Positions 1-9,463 are shown, numbered from the stretch's first letter. The stretch is 64,000 bases of DNA from Lutibacter sp. Hel_I_33_5 (GCF_007827455.1 NZ_VISM01000001.1:744001-808000), one strand, 5' to 3'. Made by a program: numbers and translations. Notes: generated from the letters alone by a model not told the origin.

Positions 1-38
1 TAATTACTTTTCTAAAAAATTCACCCTATTATAAAAAT

Positions 39-133
39 GGGTGTTTTTCCTTATTATTTTTTTTATCAAAAAAACTAAATTGCTAACAAAATTTATATTG
101 AACTTAATTCTGTATAAAATGCTTTAGTTTATA
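39..133 (+). repeat. Short attC-like left-end element S1
   Basis: This is the most degenerate of four related elements (the others are at 582, 14913 and 51254). It shows the shared GGGTGTTTTTCC motif at 39-50, an A/T run, GCTAAC at 82-87, and then an imperfect palindrome that ends in GTTTATA near 133. The next gene starts 12 bp later, as in the other copies. The similarity to the other three is visible by eye. Its role as a cassette boundary is inferred. Confidence 0.5.
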
Positions 134-144
134 CTTAATAAATT

Positions 145-465
145 ATGAAACAAATCAAATTAGAAAAGACAATTCTACTTATTAACGTTATTGCAACACT
201 ATACTTTATTGCTTTAATATTAATTTCATTTTATCCTATAGAGAACAATTCCTTTAATGTTATTGCACATACAATAACCATCCCTTCCTTATTATTTATG
301 GCATTCAGCTTAGGATATTCCACTTATCGACTATTAAAAAACAAAATAAATAAAAAAATAATTTTAATCTTTTTTTTTAGTTTACAAGCTATTACAGTTA
401 TAATTTCTGTAATCTTAATACAAATGAGTTTAAGATCTAAAAACCTATTAAACTTAATCGTATAA
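145..465 (+). CDS. Small hypothetical membrane protein
   Basis: This 106-residue protein is not recognised as a member of any family. It has three or four hydrophobic stretches: about residues 10-30, 40-62 and 73-96. Short lysine-rich loops (around 66-72) separate them, so it is probably a polytopic inner-membrane protein. It starts with ATG 12 bp after palindromic element S1, the same arrangement as the other cassette-like genes in this window. No partner gene adjoins it, and no function can be assigned. It could be an immunity-type or accessory cassette protein, but nothing in the sequence shows that. Confidence 0.6.
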   Translation: MKQIKLEKTILLINVIATLYFIALILISFYPIENNSFNVIAHTITIPSLLFMAFSLGYSTYRLLKNKINKKIILIFFFSLQAITVIISVILIQMSLRSKNLLNLIV

Positions 466-467
466 AA

Positions 468-517
468 AATTGTGTTATAGAATAATGAAGTGATTTATTA
501 AAGAAATTACCACAATT
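468..517. repeat. Inverted repeat after the small membrane gene
   Basis: The arms AATTGTGTTA (468-477) and TACCACAATT (508-517) pair with one mismatch around a 30-nt loop, directly behind the stop codon at 465. It could be a weak terminator or a decayed right end of the first cassette-like unit. The long hairpin seen in the other units is absent. Confidence 0.35.
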
Positions 518-581
518 AAAAAAAGAATACTTCGCAACAACTTAGTTAATAGACTCTCTCCTACTAGGTTATTTAAAAAAT

Positions 582-677
582 GGGTGTTTTTCCCCTTTGA
601 TTTTTTGATAATAAAAACCGAACTTAGCTAACGTCGATTATAAGTCATTAAAACGACACATAATCGTATAGGTTAGC
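582..677 (+). repeat. Short attC-like left-end element S2
   Basis: GGGTGTTTTTCCCC lies at 582-595, followed by a T-rich and A-rich spacer. GCTAAC at 627-632 pairs with GTTAGC at 672-677. Inside, CGATTAT (635-641) pairs with ATAATCG (660-666). The stem sequence differs from the copies at 14958 and 51298, but the fold and the spacing are kept, with CATTAAAACG in the loop. This is the best-preserved copy. The next ATG is 18 bp downstream. Confidence 0.6.
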
Positions 678-695
678 ATTCATTAAATCAACCCA

Positions 696-1577
696 ATGAA
701 AATTTTCAAACAAGTAACAGCAAATAATATTGGATTAACTCCTTATCCATTTAAGAAAGAATTGGCTATGGAAGCTTATTTGATTGAAAACGAAGAAATA
801 CTTATTTTAGACAAAGATAACTTTACTGAAGTAGCTGTTCTTGACGAGGAAATTGCTTTAAAAAAAGGAAGAAGAAACAGAGATGGGCGAATCGATATTT
901 TGACATCATACGGAGCAGAATATTTAAGCATAATAGAACTAAAACTAAATCAGATTGACGAATCAACATTAAATCAACTTGAAAGTTATTTAGACCAAAA
1001 AGAACAAATATTAGAGATTGGAAATTACTGGGAAGCAGATGTAAAACCTAAATGGATTGGTGTAATGGTGGGGACATCAATTAGTGCTGATTTACAAGAA
1101 AGACTAAATAAAGGCTATAAATACAAAGACATAATACCAATTGCTGGAATTGTACTGAATAGATATCGTAGTACTGATAACAATATTTTTGTTGTTTCTG
1201 ATACATATTTCTCTTATAAATATTCTGAAAAAGATTATTCCAAATTTTTATATAAAAACAAGGTGTTTAATAAGGCAAGATTGGTAAATGAGATTGTTAG
1301 AGAATATGTGGATTTAAATCCTACGACAACATTCTCTAAATTAAAAGAGATATTTCCAAAGCAAATTCAAGGGAGTTTTGGAGTTTTTGACAAACTATCA
1401 AGAGCAGAAGAAATCTATAACAATTGGGGGCATAAAAGACATTATATCAAGTCGACAGAAACAATACATTTAGCTGATGGAGAAATAATCGCAACTTGCA
1501 ATCAATGGAATCCACATAATACTTCTGACTTTATTGACAACGCTAAAAAGCTAGGTTATAACATTGAAATAAAATAA
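696..1577 (+). CDS. Hypothetical protein with PD-(D/E)xK-like core
   Basis: This 293-residue protein lacks a signal peptide and membrane segments, so it is cytoplasmic. Residues 55-100 contain the sequence RIDIL, a short turn, then IIELKL. This places D67, E81 and K83 in the spacing of a PD-(D/E)xK nuclease core, as in DUF91/NucS-like and other endonuclease-fold proteins. Basic residues (KKGRRNRDGR) precede the core. The C-terminal 90 residues contain aromatic stretches and no motif I recognise. The gene sits alone between palindromic elements S2 (ends 677) and L1 (starts 1584), so it looks like single-gene cargo of a cassette-like unit. Nuclease activity is inferred from the motif alone; a defence or DNA-repair role would be speculation. 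Confidence 0.65.
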   Translation: MKIFKQVTANNIGLTPYPFKKELAMEAYLIENEEILILDKDNFTEVAVLDEEIALKKGRRNRDGRIDILTSYGAEYLSIIELKLNQIDESTLNQLESYLDQKEQILEIGNYWEADVKPKWIGVMVGTSISADLQERLNKGYKYKDIIPIAGIVLNRYRSTDNNIFVVSDTYFSYKYSEKDYSKFLYKNKVFNKARLVNEIVREYVDLNPTTTFSKLKEIFPKQIQGSFGVFDKLSRAEEIYNNWGHKRHYIKSTETIHLADGEIIATCNQWNPHNTSDFIDNAKKLGYNIEIK

Positions 1578-1583
1578 AGAAAT

Positions 1584-1774
1584 GCTAACAATATATAAAT
1601 AACATAGGGCATTTGTGCTTAACCGAAAGGTATGTGAATATTAACTAAGTACGCTAAATATAAAATTTGACGTTTATAGTAAAAAAGATAAAAGCAAAAT
1701 ATTATACTTGACTTAGTACCAAACCGAAACGCATTACTTATCACCTGCCCTACGTTTCTTAGCCAAACGTTAGC
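1584..1774 (+). repeat. Long attC-like hairpin right-end element L1
   Basis: The element begins with GCTAAC (1584-1589) and ends with GTTAGC (1769-1774), so its termini are inverted. Inside, CATAGGGCA (1603-1611) pairs with TGCCCTACG (1746-1754), and a further A/T-rich stem is centred near 1685. The element L2 at 15746-15935 is clearly homologous over its whole length. The size and paired termini resemble long attC sites such as those of Vibrio superintegrons. The core boxes fit the attC consensus only partly (TAAC/GTTA). Confidence 0.6.
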
Positions 1775-1789
1775 GAAAAATTAAAATAA

Positions 1790-3109
1790 TTACACTTTTC
1801 TTGCTTTAAATCTCCCATAAAACAGAATATATCCATAACAAAGAATTGTTAAGATAAACGCTGTTTTAAAACCAAAACCATCTATTAAACTTCCAAAAGC
1901 AAAAGGTATAATTGCGCCACCAACAATTGCCATACAAAGTAAACCAGAAGCTTGTGCTTTTAAATCTCCTAATCCTTCTAAAGACAATGTAAAAATTGTT
2001 GGAAACATAATTGAATTAAACAGACCAACAGCCAAAATTGACCACATAGAAAGCAAACTAGTTGTGTTTATAGAAATTAAAATCATAGCAATTGCTAAAC
2101 TTGCAAAAATTGCCAAAACTTTTCCTGGAGCCATAATTTTGGTTAGATAAGCACCTACAAAACGTCCAATCATTGCTCCACCCCAATAAAATATTACAAA
2201 AATTCCTAATAAAGATTTTGGGTCAGAATCTGTAAATGTTTTATTAAAAGTACTTGCAATTGTATTTGCAATATTCATCATGGTTTCATTTTGAGAAACT
2301 ACTGTTGCTAAATTCATATCAGAAAAATAGTTTACTAAAAAACTACCTATAGCAACTTCTGCACCTACATACACAAAGATTCCTAAAGCACCCATAAGCA
2401 TCACTTTGTTTTTTAATAACGTAAGGTATCCTCCTTTAGGAGATTCTTGCATCACTTTAGGTAATTTTATAAATCCAAAAATAATTGCTAAAACTGCTAT
2501 TGAAGAAGCAATTAATAAAAAAGGCGTTTGCACAGTAGCAGCTTCTGCTGCATAATAATTTGTCTTTTCTGTTGCCGATAATAAATCGATTTCTGTAGAT
2601 GTTTTTACAGTGTCACTCAATAAAAATAACGCACCAACAACTGGTGCAATTGTAGTTCCTAAAGAATTAAATGCTTGCGATAAATTTAAACGGCTACTTG
2701 CTCCTTCTTCAGAACCTAACAAAGCAACATACGGATTTGCAGCTACTTGCAAAATTGTAATTCCGCCTGCAAGAGTAAAATACCCAAATAAAAATACTGG
2801 AAATGATCTAAAAGATGCAGCTGGATAAAATAATAAACAACCTGCAGCCATGGTTAGTAATCCTAAAACAATTCCCTTTTTATAACCGATTTTTGATAAA
2901 ATAAATCCTGCTGGTAAAGAAAACACAAAGAATGCTACAAAAAAAGCAAACTGTACCAAAACAGTTTTGGCATAAGACATTTCGAAAACATCTTTTAATC
3001 TTGGTACTAAACTATCCACTAAAACTGTAATAAATCCCCAGAGGAAAAATAAAGTCGTTAAAAATATAAATGCGGATTTGTATGATTTGTTATTTACTGT
3101 TGTTGACAT
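1790..3109 (-). CDS. Sugar MFS transporter (FucP/FGP-type)
   Basis: This 439-residue protein has about 12 hydrophobic helices. The N-terminal region FLWGFITVLVDSLVPRLK is typical of the fucose/galactose/glucose:H+ symporter branch of the major facilitator superfamily. It also has the loop-2 motif (SKIGYKKG) and an AGG..LQV.ANPYV segment that this family conserves. It should import a monosaccharide across the inner membrane by proton symport. It is the last gene of the minus-strand operon, 3 bp after the glycosylasparaginase and behind two GH92 mannosidases. The natural cargo is therefore a sugar released from N-glycans (mannose or GlcNAc), by context. The sequence alone does not fix the substrate. 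Its 3' end lies just beyond hairpin element L1. Confidence 0.85.
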   Translation of the reverse strand: MSTTVNNKSYKSAFIFLTTLFFLWGFITVLVDSLVPRLKDVFEMSYAKTVLVQFAFFVAFFVFSLPAGFILSKIGYKKGIVLGLLTMAAGCLLFYPAASFRSFPVFLFGYFTLAGGITILQVAANPYVALLGSEEGASSRLNLSQAFNSLGTTIAPVVGALFLLSDTVKTSTEIDLLSATEKTNYYAAEAATVQTPFLLIASSIAVLAIIFGFIKLPKVMQESPKGGYLTLLKNKVMLMGALGIFVYVGAEVAIGSFLVNYFSDMNLATVVSQNETMMNIANTIASTFNKTFTDSDPKSLLGIFVIFYWGGAMIGRFVGAYLTKIMAPGKVLAIFASLAIAMILISINTTSLLSMWSILAVGLFNSIMFPTIFTLSLEGLGDLKAQASGLLCMAIVGGAIIPFAFGSLIDGFGFKTAFILTILCYGYILFYGRFKARKV

Positions 3110-3112
3110 AAA

Positions 3113-4117
3113 TTATACTTTATTAAAAAAATCTGATGGCATATTCTTATTCTCTCCTTCTTTAAAAAGATTATAGCTAAAATGTTCATGAATAGAATAT
3201 GCTCCAGTTTCTCCTTGTTTATTTACTGCAATATAGCCTACTTGAAAATTCTTAAAATCTTTTCCTGGTTTATTTACAATTCTTCCAATTGCTTCTTCAC
3301 AGGCTTGTTGTGGCGTTTTCCCTTGACGCATTAATTCAACAATTAAAAAACTACCTACTGTTTTTAAAACCTCTTCTCCTAAACCTGTGGCTGAAGCACC
3401 ACCAATTTCATTATCAACAAATAAACCACCGCCAATAATAGGAGAATCTCCTACTCTACCAGCCATCTTGTAAGCCAATCCACTTGTGGTACAAGCACCA
3501 GAAATATCACCATTTTTATCGATAGCTAACATCCCAATAGTATCGTGATTTTCTATATTAATTATAGGTTTATATTCTGATGTTATTTTCCATTTCTCCC
3601 AAGCTTTTTTGGCTTTTTCTGTCAATAAATTTTCTCTTTTAAAACCTTTAGAAACGGCAAATTGTTCTGCTCCTTCTGCAACCAACATTACATGTGGCGT
3701 ATCTTCCATTACTTTTCTTGCCACAGAAATTACATGTTTAATATTCTTAACGCCTAAAACTGCTCCATAATCACCTTTTTCATTCATGATACAAGCATCT
3801 AAAGTTACATCTCCATCTCTATCTGGCAATCCTCCTTTTCCTACAGACATACCTTCTTCATTTGCTTCTTCAATTCTACAACCTTGTTCTACTGCATCTA
3901 AAACCGAACCTCCTTTTTCTAAAACTTTTGCTGCCGTTTCTACCGCTAATGGTGTATTCCATGTAGCAATAACTAGAGGTCTTATTGGTTTTATATTTAC
4001 TGCAGCAACTACTTTTTCATCTTTCTTAGTTTCTTCACAACTAATTAAAGTTGAGGATACTGCAACCAATCCTAAACCTGAAACGGATGCTTTTTTTATA
4101 AAATTTCTTCTTTTCAT
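3113..4117 (-). CDS. N4-(beta-N-acetylglucosaminyl)-L-asparaginase
   Basis: This is a glycosylasparaginase of the Ntn-hydrolase superfamily (334 residues). It cleaves the bond between the innermost GlcNAc and the asparagine side chain. The autoproteolysis site is visible as NHDTIG at about residues 190-195, where the Thr becomes the N-terminal nucleophile of the beta chain. The downstream motifs GACTTSGLAYK, RVGDSPIIGGG and GASATG are the family's substrate-binding segments. The N-terminus MKRRNFIKK followed by a hydrophobic stretch and LISC looks like a Tat-type signal with a lipobox, so it is probably an exported lipoprotein. It is transcribed with the mannosidases upstream and the MFS transporter 3 bp downstream, and would act late in N-glycan breakdown. 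Confidence 0.88.
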   Translation of the reverse strand: MKRRNFIKKASVSGLGLVAVSSTLISCEETKKDEKVVAAVNIKPIRPLVIATWNTPLAVETAAKVLEKGGSVLDAVEQGCRIEEANEEGMSVGKGGLPDRDGDVTLDACIMNEKGDYGAVLGVKNIKHVISVARKVMEDTPHVMLVAEGAEQFAVSKGFKRENLLTEKAKKAWEKWKITSEYKPIINIENHDTIGMLAIDKNGDISGACTTSGLAYKMAGRVGDSPIIGGGLFVDNEIGGASATGLGEEVLKTVGSFLIVELMRQGKTPQQACEEAIGRIVNKPGKDFKNFQVGYIAVNKQGETGAYSIHEHFSYNLFKEGENKNMPSDFFNKV

Positions 4118-4131
4118 TTTTATAAGTTTAA

Positions 4132-4158
4132 GACCTTTCGACTGCGCTCAAGGTGACA
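4132..4158. repeat. REP-like palindrome (TCGACTGCGCTC family)
   Basis: A single half-unit containing TTCGACTGCGCTCAAGG followed by TGACA, lying in the 49-bp gap between the GH92 gene and the glycosylasparaginase. The same core recurs at 6506, 46933, 48106, 59258 and 60382. Confidence 0.6.
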
Positions 4159-4166
4159 AAGAATAG

Positions 4167-6491
4167 TTATTTTTTTGGTTGATTTGACATTGTAAAAATA
4201 AATTCTCCTCCATTCATCAATTCATCATGAAAGATATGATTCCTATCAATCTCTTTTCCATTAATCTTTAATTTAGAAACATATACATTTTCTTTTGATT
4301 GATTTTCAGTCGAAATGATCAATTTATTACCATTTTCTAAATTCAATGTAGCATTCTTAACTAATGGACTTCCCAATGCATATTGATTAGAACCTGGCGT
4401 GACAGGGTAAAATCCTAAAGCAGAAAAAATATACCAAGCGCTCATTTGTCCTGCATCATCATTTCCACACAAACCTTCTACTCCTGGTCCGTACATAGTA
4501 TCCATAATCATTCGAACTCTTGCTTGAGTTTTATGTTCATCATCAGTCCAATTATATAAATAAGGAATGTGATGCCCTGGCTCATTTCCATGTACATAAT
4601 TTCCTATAATTCCATCTCTTGTTATATCTTCATGTTTTGCAATGTACCTATCTTCAATTTCCATTGTAAATAATGAATCTAATCTTCTAGAAAATGATTG
4701 CTTACCTCCCATCATTTGAATCATTTTATCTAATTGATGCGGAACATACAAACCGTAATTCCAAGCATTTCCTTCAATAAAACCTTGTCCGTGAGTATCT
4801 AAAGGGCTAAAGTTTTTTCTAAACGCACCATCAGATAATTTTGGACTCATATATCCATTCTTTGGATTAAAAACATTGTTATAGTATTCTGACCTTTCTA
4901 AAAATATTTTTTCTGTTTCTACGTCATTAACACTTTTCGCAATCTGTGCTATTGTCCAATCATCATAAGCCAACTCTAATGTTTTAGAAACTGAAGAATG
5001 ACTTTTATCATCTGGCACATATTTGTATTGTAAATAATCTCCTAAACCATCAAAATAAGAAACATTTGCAGTTGCCACTGATGCTTTTAAAGCTTCATTT
5101 TTATCAAAATCCCCTACATTTTTAACAACAGCATCTGCAATTACTGAAGTTGCATGATACCCAATCATACACCAATTTTCATTGGCATAATGAGACCAAA
5201 TTGGTAACATATTATGTACACTTTCATTTTGATGTGCTAACATCGATTTAATCATGTCATTATTACGTTCTTGCTGAATAACATTAAATAATGGATGTAA
5301 TGCTCTGTAAGTATCCCACAAAGAAAAAATCGTGTAGTTTGTAAATCCTTCAGAAGTATGAATATTTTGATCTAAGCCTCTATATTTCTCATCGACATCT
5401 TCATATAAAATCGGACTTAACATGGTGTGATATAAAGCCGTATAAAAAGTTTCTTTTTGTGATTCTTCTAACGTTTCAACTTCTATTTTTGATAATTCTT
5501 TATTCCACTTTTGTTGAGTTTCATTTTTAGTTTTCTCAAAATCCCAATGTGGAATTTCAGCTTCTAAGTTTTTCATTGCTCCAGCTGAACTTACTGAAGA
5601 TAATGCAAATTTCATTTTTATTTTCTCACTTTCTTTAGTATCAAAATTAAAATAGGCTCTTATGTCTTTTCCTGCCATTTCAGGAAAATTTTCTTTCTGA
5701 TTAAAACGTCTATAAAAACCATCATAAGTGATTTTATCATATTTTTTATGTCCATAACTTTTAAATGGTTTCGAAAATTTAATTGCAAAAAACACTTTTT
5801 TAGTTCTTGCCCAACCTTTAGTTTGTCTATAACCAGTTACAGTAGAATCATTTTCTACACGTAAAAACGTCCATACATTTTTATTATCATGATGATAAAC
5901 ATTGTACACCAAATCCAACAAAATATGTGACTCTGAAGATTTTGGAAATGTATATTGATGAAAACCTACTCGTTCTGATGCTGTTAATTCTGCTTTAATA
6001 TTATAATCTTCTAAATCAACTTTATAATAACCAGCTTTAGCAGTTTCATTTTTGTGAGAAAATTTTGAGTAAAATCCTTTCTCACCTTCTTTTGTTTTCA
6101 AAGGATTCAACACTAACTTTCCAACAGTTGGCATTACTAATAAATCACCTAAATCGGAATGTCCTGTTCCGCTAAAATTAGTGTGTGCAAAACCTACAAT
6201 TGTAGAATCTTTGTATTGATACCCTGCACAATACTCATACGTTTTAGTATTGTACTTATTATCTTTAAACATGACTTCAAAGTTAGTTTGTGGACTTAAT
6301 TGCACCATTCCAAAAGGAGCTGTAGCTCCAGGAAAAACATGACCCATTTTAGAAGTACCAATCATTGGGTTTACAAATTGCACAAAATCTTTTGAAGGTT
6401 TTTTTTCTTTTTTATCGAAACTAGATTTTGACTCTGAATTACAACTTATGATTGAGATTACAAATACTGTTAGAATTAGTTTTTTTATCAT
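4167..6491 (-). CDS. GH92 alpha-mannosidase lipoprotein (774 aa)
   Basis: This is a glycoside hydrolase family 92 exo-alpha-mannosidase, a calcium-dependent inverting enzyme that trims mannose from N-glycans. The signal sequence ends in SIISC, a lipobox. The N-terminal beta-sandwich begins with the family hallmark VNPMIGT...GHVFPGATAPFGMVQLSP (residues about 40-70). The (alpha/alpha)6 catalytic domain carries HGNEPGHH with the likely general acid E637, and GNDDAGQMSAWY with D678/D679, which matches the catalytic Asp pair known from Bacteroides GH92 enzymes. The length is normal for a single-domain GH92. It is 41 bp downstream of a second, longer GH92 gene, and the two probably have different linkage preferences. 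Alpha-1,2 specificity is common in the family but not proven here. Confidence 0.92.
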   Translation of the reverse strand: MIKKLILTVFVISIISCNSESKSSFDKKEKKPSKDFVQFVNPMIGTSKMGHVFPGATAPFGMVQLSPQTNFEVMFKDNKYNTKTYEYCAGYQYKDSTIVGFAHTNFSGTGHSDLGDLLVMPTVGKLVLNPLKTKEGEKGFYSKFSHKNETAKAGYYKVDLEDYNIKAELTASERVGFHQYTFPKSSESHILLDLVYNVYHHDNKNVWTFLRVENDSTVTGYRQTKGWARTKKVFFAIKFSKPFKSYGHKKYDKITYDGFYRRFNQKENFPEMAGKDIRAYFNFDTKESEKIKMKFALSSVSSAGAMKNLEAEIPHWDFEKTKNETQQKWNKELSKIEVETLEESQKETFYTALYHTMLSPILYEDVDEKYRGLDQNIHTSEGFTNYTIFSLWDTYRALHPLFNVIQQERNNDMIKSMLAHQNESVHNMLPIWSHYANENWCMIGYHATSVIADAVVKNVGDFDKNEALKASVATANVSYFDGLGDYLQYKYVPDDKSHSSVSKTLELAYDDWTIAQIAKSVNDVETEKIFLERSEYYNNVFNPKNGYMSPKLSDGAFRKNFSPLDTHGQGFIEGNAWNYGLYVPHQLDKMIQMMGGKQSFSRRLDSLFTMEIEDRYIAKHEDITRDGIIGNYVHGNEPGHHIPYLYNWTDDEHKTQARVRMIMDTMYGPGVEGLCGNDDAGQMSAWYIFSALGFYPVTPGSNQYALGSPLVKNATLNLENGNKLIISTENQSKENVYVSKLKINGKEIDRNHIFHDELMNGGEFIFTMSNQPKK

Positions 6492-6505
6492 TTTATAATT
6501 TAATT

Positions 6506-6531
6506 AGGTTTCGACTGCGCTCAACCTGACA
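6506..6531. repeat. REP-like palindrome (TCGACTGCGCTC family)
   Basis: AGGTT and AACCT flank the TCGACTGCGCTC core, followed by TGACA. It lies in the 41-bp gap between the two GH92 genes, just before the upstream gene's stop codon. Confidence 0.6.
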
Positions 6532-6532
6532 T

Positions 6533-9463
6533 TTATTTTATTTGAATTTCATCAACAAACAACCAAGATCTTCCATCATGTTTATAGCCTAAATGCCATT
6601 CTGGAAGTTTGCCAAATTTTTTAGCTACTACTTTTACATATCTAGCTTTTCCTAATTTAGAAACGTGAACTTTCTCAATCTTAACTTCATCAGTATTCTT
6701 AGGTAAACTAAAATTCCAATTTATTTCTTTTTTAAAATTAATCCCATCATTAGAAGTATAAATATCAACTTCTTTTGGCAGAAAAATCCAACTTCTTTGA
6801 TCTCTTAAAAATGAAACATTTACATTATAAATTGTTTTTTCACTTCCTAAATCAACAATCGCAATCAAATCTGTATCAAAATAACCTTGCCAAGTTCCTG
6901 TTCTAAAATCTTCTGCACCAACAATTCCATCAATTAAAGCATTATTTCCACCAGCATTGTATTGATTGGCATACTCTGTTTTTAAATCAATTTTAATGTT
7001 TGGATCAATTTTATAGAAATCAGTTTTAATTGTTGCGCTTTTTACTCCATTTTTCTCAGCATAGACTTTTAAAATAGCTTTATCAAAAATTGTAAATGAT
7101 TTTTCATATTTCTGAAATTTATCATCCAAAGAATAAAATATATTAACAGCTTTATCTACATTTTCTAAAGTAATTTCTGTTTTTCCTTTAAAAGCTGTTT
7201 TTCCTTTAGCAATAAAAGGGGCAGCAACAATTAAATGTTCATCAATTTTAGTTGAAGGAATAAATTCATCTTTTGTCCCCCATTTTGTTAGAGTGTTTGT
7301 CATTTCAAAAACCAAATTCCCTCCTTTTATAATATCTTGATGATTGATATACGAGTACTCATAATTCTTACCATTCAGTTTTACAGCTTGAATGTATTTA
7401 TTTTCTGCAGATTGATTTTTAGCTTCAACCGTAAACGATTTTCCGTTTTCTAAATTAATAGTTGCTTTTTCAAATAGAGGGCTTCCTATAATATATTGAT
7501 TTGAACCTGGAGTTACAGGATAAAAGCCTAAAGAAGAAAAAATATACCAAGCACTTATTTGTCCACAATCTTCGTTTCCTGAAATTCCATCTGGAGTATT
7601 GGTATACAATTCTGTTAAAATCTGACGAATTTTCTCTTGTGTTTTATGAGGTTTATTGATGAAATTATACAAATACGCCATATGATGACTTGGTTCATTA
7701 CCATGCGCATACTGCCCAATTAAACCCGTAATATCTACTTGATGACGACCAGAAGTTTTGTCTTCTGCAACAAATAATTTATCTAATTGATTTTCTAATT
7801 GTTGCTTTCCTCCTAATAATTTGATAAATCCAGAAATGTCTTGTGGTACATAAAAACTGTATTGCCAAGAATTGGCTTCTGTATAATTAAAGTTCACTTC
7901 ATAAGGATCAAAAGGTGAAAACCAAGTATTTCTAAAACGACCTCTCATAAATTTAGATTCTGGATCAAAAACATTCTTATAATATTGTGCTCTTTCTGAA
8001 TAGTTTTTATAATCATCTTCTTTCCCTAAAGATTTTGCCATTTGTGCAATGGTCCAATCATCATAAGCGTATTCCAAGGTTTTAGAAACAGATTCTGATT
8101 CTTTTTCCATAGGAATAAATCCGAAGTTTTTATATGAATCTAATCCTAATTTATCTCGAGTAGCTGAATGTTTCATCGCCATAAAAACTTTCTCTACATC
8201 GTAATTTTTAATTCCTTTTAAATACGCATCAGCAATTACAGGAACAGCATGATAGCCAATCATACAACCTGTATAATTTGCTGATAAATCCCAAATTGGC
8301 ATAATACCACCTTCATCATATTTAGCTAAAAAAGTCTTTATAAAATCATTCGTTTTTTCTTGCTCAATAATTGTGTACAAAGGATGAGCAGCTCTGTAAG
8401 TATCCCAAAGTGAAAAAACTGTATAATAATCGAAATCTTTGTTCTCATGAATTTCTAAATCCATTCCTCTATATCTTCCATCAATATCTTGATACAGATT
8501 TGGGGCGATAGAAACATGATACATTGATGAATAAAAATTGACTTTATTATCATTATTAGAATCATTAACAACGATTTTTTCTAATTGCTTTTCCCAAGTT
8601 TTTTGCGCTTCACTTTTAACTTCATCAAAAGTTTTACTACCAATTTCTTTTTCTAAATTCTTCCTTGCACCTTCTATATCAACCGCAGAAATCCCTATTT
8701 TAAGATACACTGGTTCATTATTTGGGTTGATAAAAGTCAAAGCAATTTTCTGAGCTCCTGCCATTCCTTGTTTTGGTGGCGATTGCAACATATCATTAAA
8801 AGGATGTGATGTTTTAATTGCAAAAAACAATCGTTGGTCTTTTGCCCAAGCATCAGAGAAACGATGTCCTGTTATTTCTGTATTAGAAATTTTATTAATT
8901 TTTGCATCTAAAACTTTATCACGATGTAATAAATCTAAAATTACAATTTGATTATCTTCAGATGGAAATTCGTATTTATGTATTCCACTTCTTTTAGATA
9001 CCGTTAATTCAACATCAATATTAGTATCATCTAAATGTACTTTATAATAGCCTGGTTCTGCTATTTCTTTCTCGTGAGAAAATTTTGACTTGTAACCTTG
9101 TTTTCCATCAGCACCATTATTAAAATTGATTTTATTTGTTGGCATTAATAAAATATCTCCATAGTCGGAAACTCCAGTTCCACTTAAATGAGTATGAGAA
9201 AAACCATAAATTTCATCATCTGAATAATGATATCCTGAACATCCATCCCAACCATCTAAACGCGTATCTGGAGAAAGTTGCATCATACCAAAAGGCATTG
9301 TTGCTCCTGGATATGTATGTCCATGTCCGCCAGTTCCAATAAATGGATTCACATAAGAAATTAACTTTTTATCTTTTTTTGCTGTTGGAATTGTCGGTTT
9401 TCGGTTACAAGATATTATTACGAATATGACAAGAAAAAAAGAATAAAAATGAAGCTTCATCAA
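6533..9463 (-). CDS. GH92 alpha-mannosidase with C-terminal F5/8-like domain (976 aa)
   Basis: This second GH92 enzyme has a lipoprotein signal (lipobox VIISC) and the family signature VNPFIGTGGHGHTYPGAT. The catalytic motifs are HGNEPSHH (E590 is the likely acid) and GNEDCGQISAWY at about 629-640. Its first acidic residue is Glu where the neighbouring GH92 has Asp. Beyond the GH92 core (to about 725) lies a chitobiase-type beta-sandwich (about 745-820), then a discoidin/F5/8-type carbohydrate-binding-like domain (835-976) beginning YNAGG. That last domain is homologous to the end of the GH20 enzyme encoded divergently next door. It is the first gene of the minus-strand N-glycan operon. The appended domains suggest binding to intact glycoprotein or glycan at the cell surface. 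Confidence 0.92.
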   Translation of the reverse strand: MMKLHFYSFFLVIFVIISCNRKPTIPTAKKDKKLISYVNPFIGTGGHGHTYPGATMPFGMMQLSPDTRLDGWDGCSGYHYSDDEIYGFSHTHLSGTGVSDYGDILLMPTNKINFNNGADGKQGYKSKFSHEKEIAEPGYYKVHLDDTNIDVELTVSKRSGIHKYEFPSEDNQIVILDLLHRDKVLDAKINKISNTEITGHRFSDAWAKDQRLFFAIKTSHPFNDMLQSPPKQGMAGAQKIALTFINPNNEPVYLKIGISAVDIEGARKNLEKEIGSKTFDEVKSEAQKTWEKQLEKIVVNDSNNDNKVNFYSSMYHVSIAPNLYQDIDGRYRGMDLEIHENKDFDYYTVFSLWDTYRAAHPLYTIIEQEKTNDFIKTFLAKYDEGGIMPIWDLSANYTGCMIGYHAVPVIADAYLKGIKNYDVEKVFMAMKHSATRDKLGLDSYKNFGFIPMEKESESVSKTLEYAYDDWTIAQMAKSLGKEDDYKNYSERAQYYKNVFDPESKFMRGRFRNTWFSPFDPYEVNFNYTEANSWQYSFYVPQDISGFIKLLGGKQQLENQLDKLFVAEDKTSGRHQVDITGLIGQYAHGNEPSHHMAYLYNFINKPHKTQEKIRQILTELYTNTPDGISGNEDCGQISAWYIFSSLGFYPVTPGSNQYIIGSPLFEKATINLENGKSFTVEAKNQSAENKYIQAVKLNGKNYEYSYINHQDIIKGGNLVFEMTNTLTKWGTKDEFIPSTKIDEHLIVAAPFIAKGKTAFKGKTEITLENVDKAVNIFYSLDDKFQKYEKSFTIFDKAILKVYAEKNGVKSATIKTDFYKIDPNIKIDLKTEYANQYNAGGNNALIDGIVGAEDFRTGTWQGYFDTDLIAIVDLGSEKTIYNVNVSFLRDQRSWIFLPKEVDIYTSNDGINFKKEINWNFSLPKNTDEVKIEKVHVSKLGKARYVKVVAKKFGKLPEWHLGYKHDGRSWLFVDEIQIK

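Noticed and set aside
3786..4166. 126-codon open frame antisense to the glycosylasparaginase gene
   Set aside because: The opposite strand encodes intact family motifs, and this frame runs into a REP-like palindrome.
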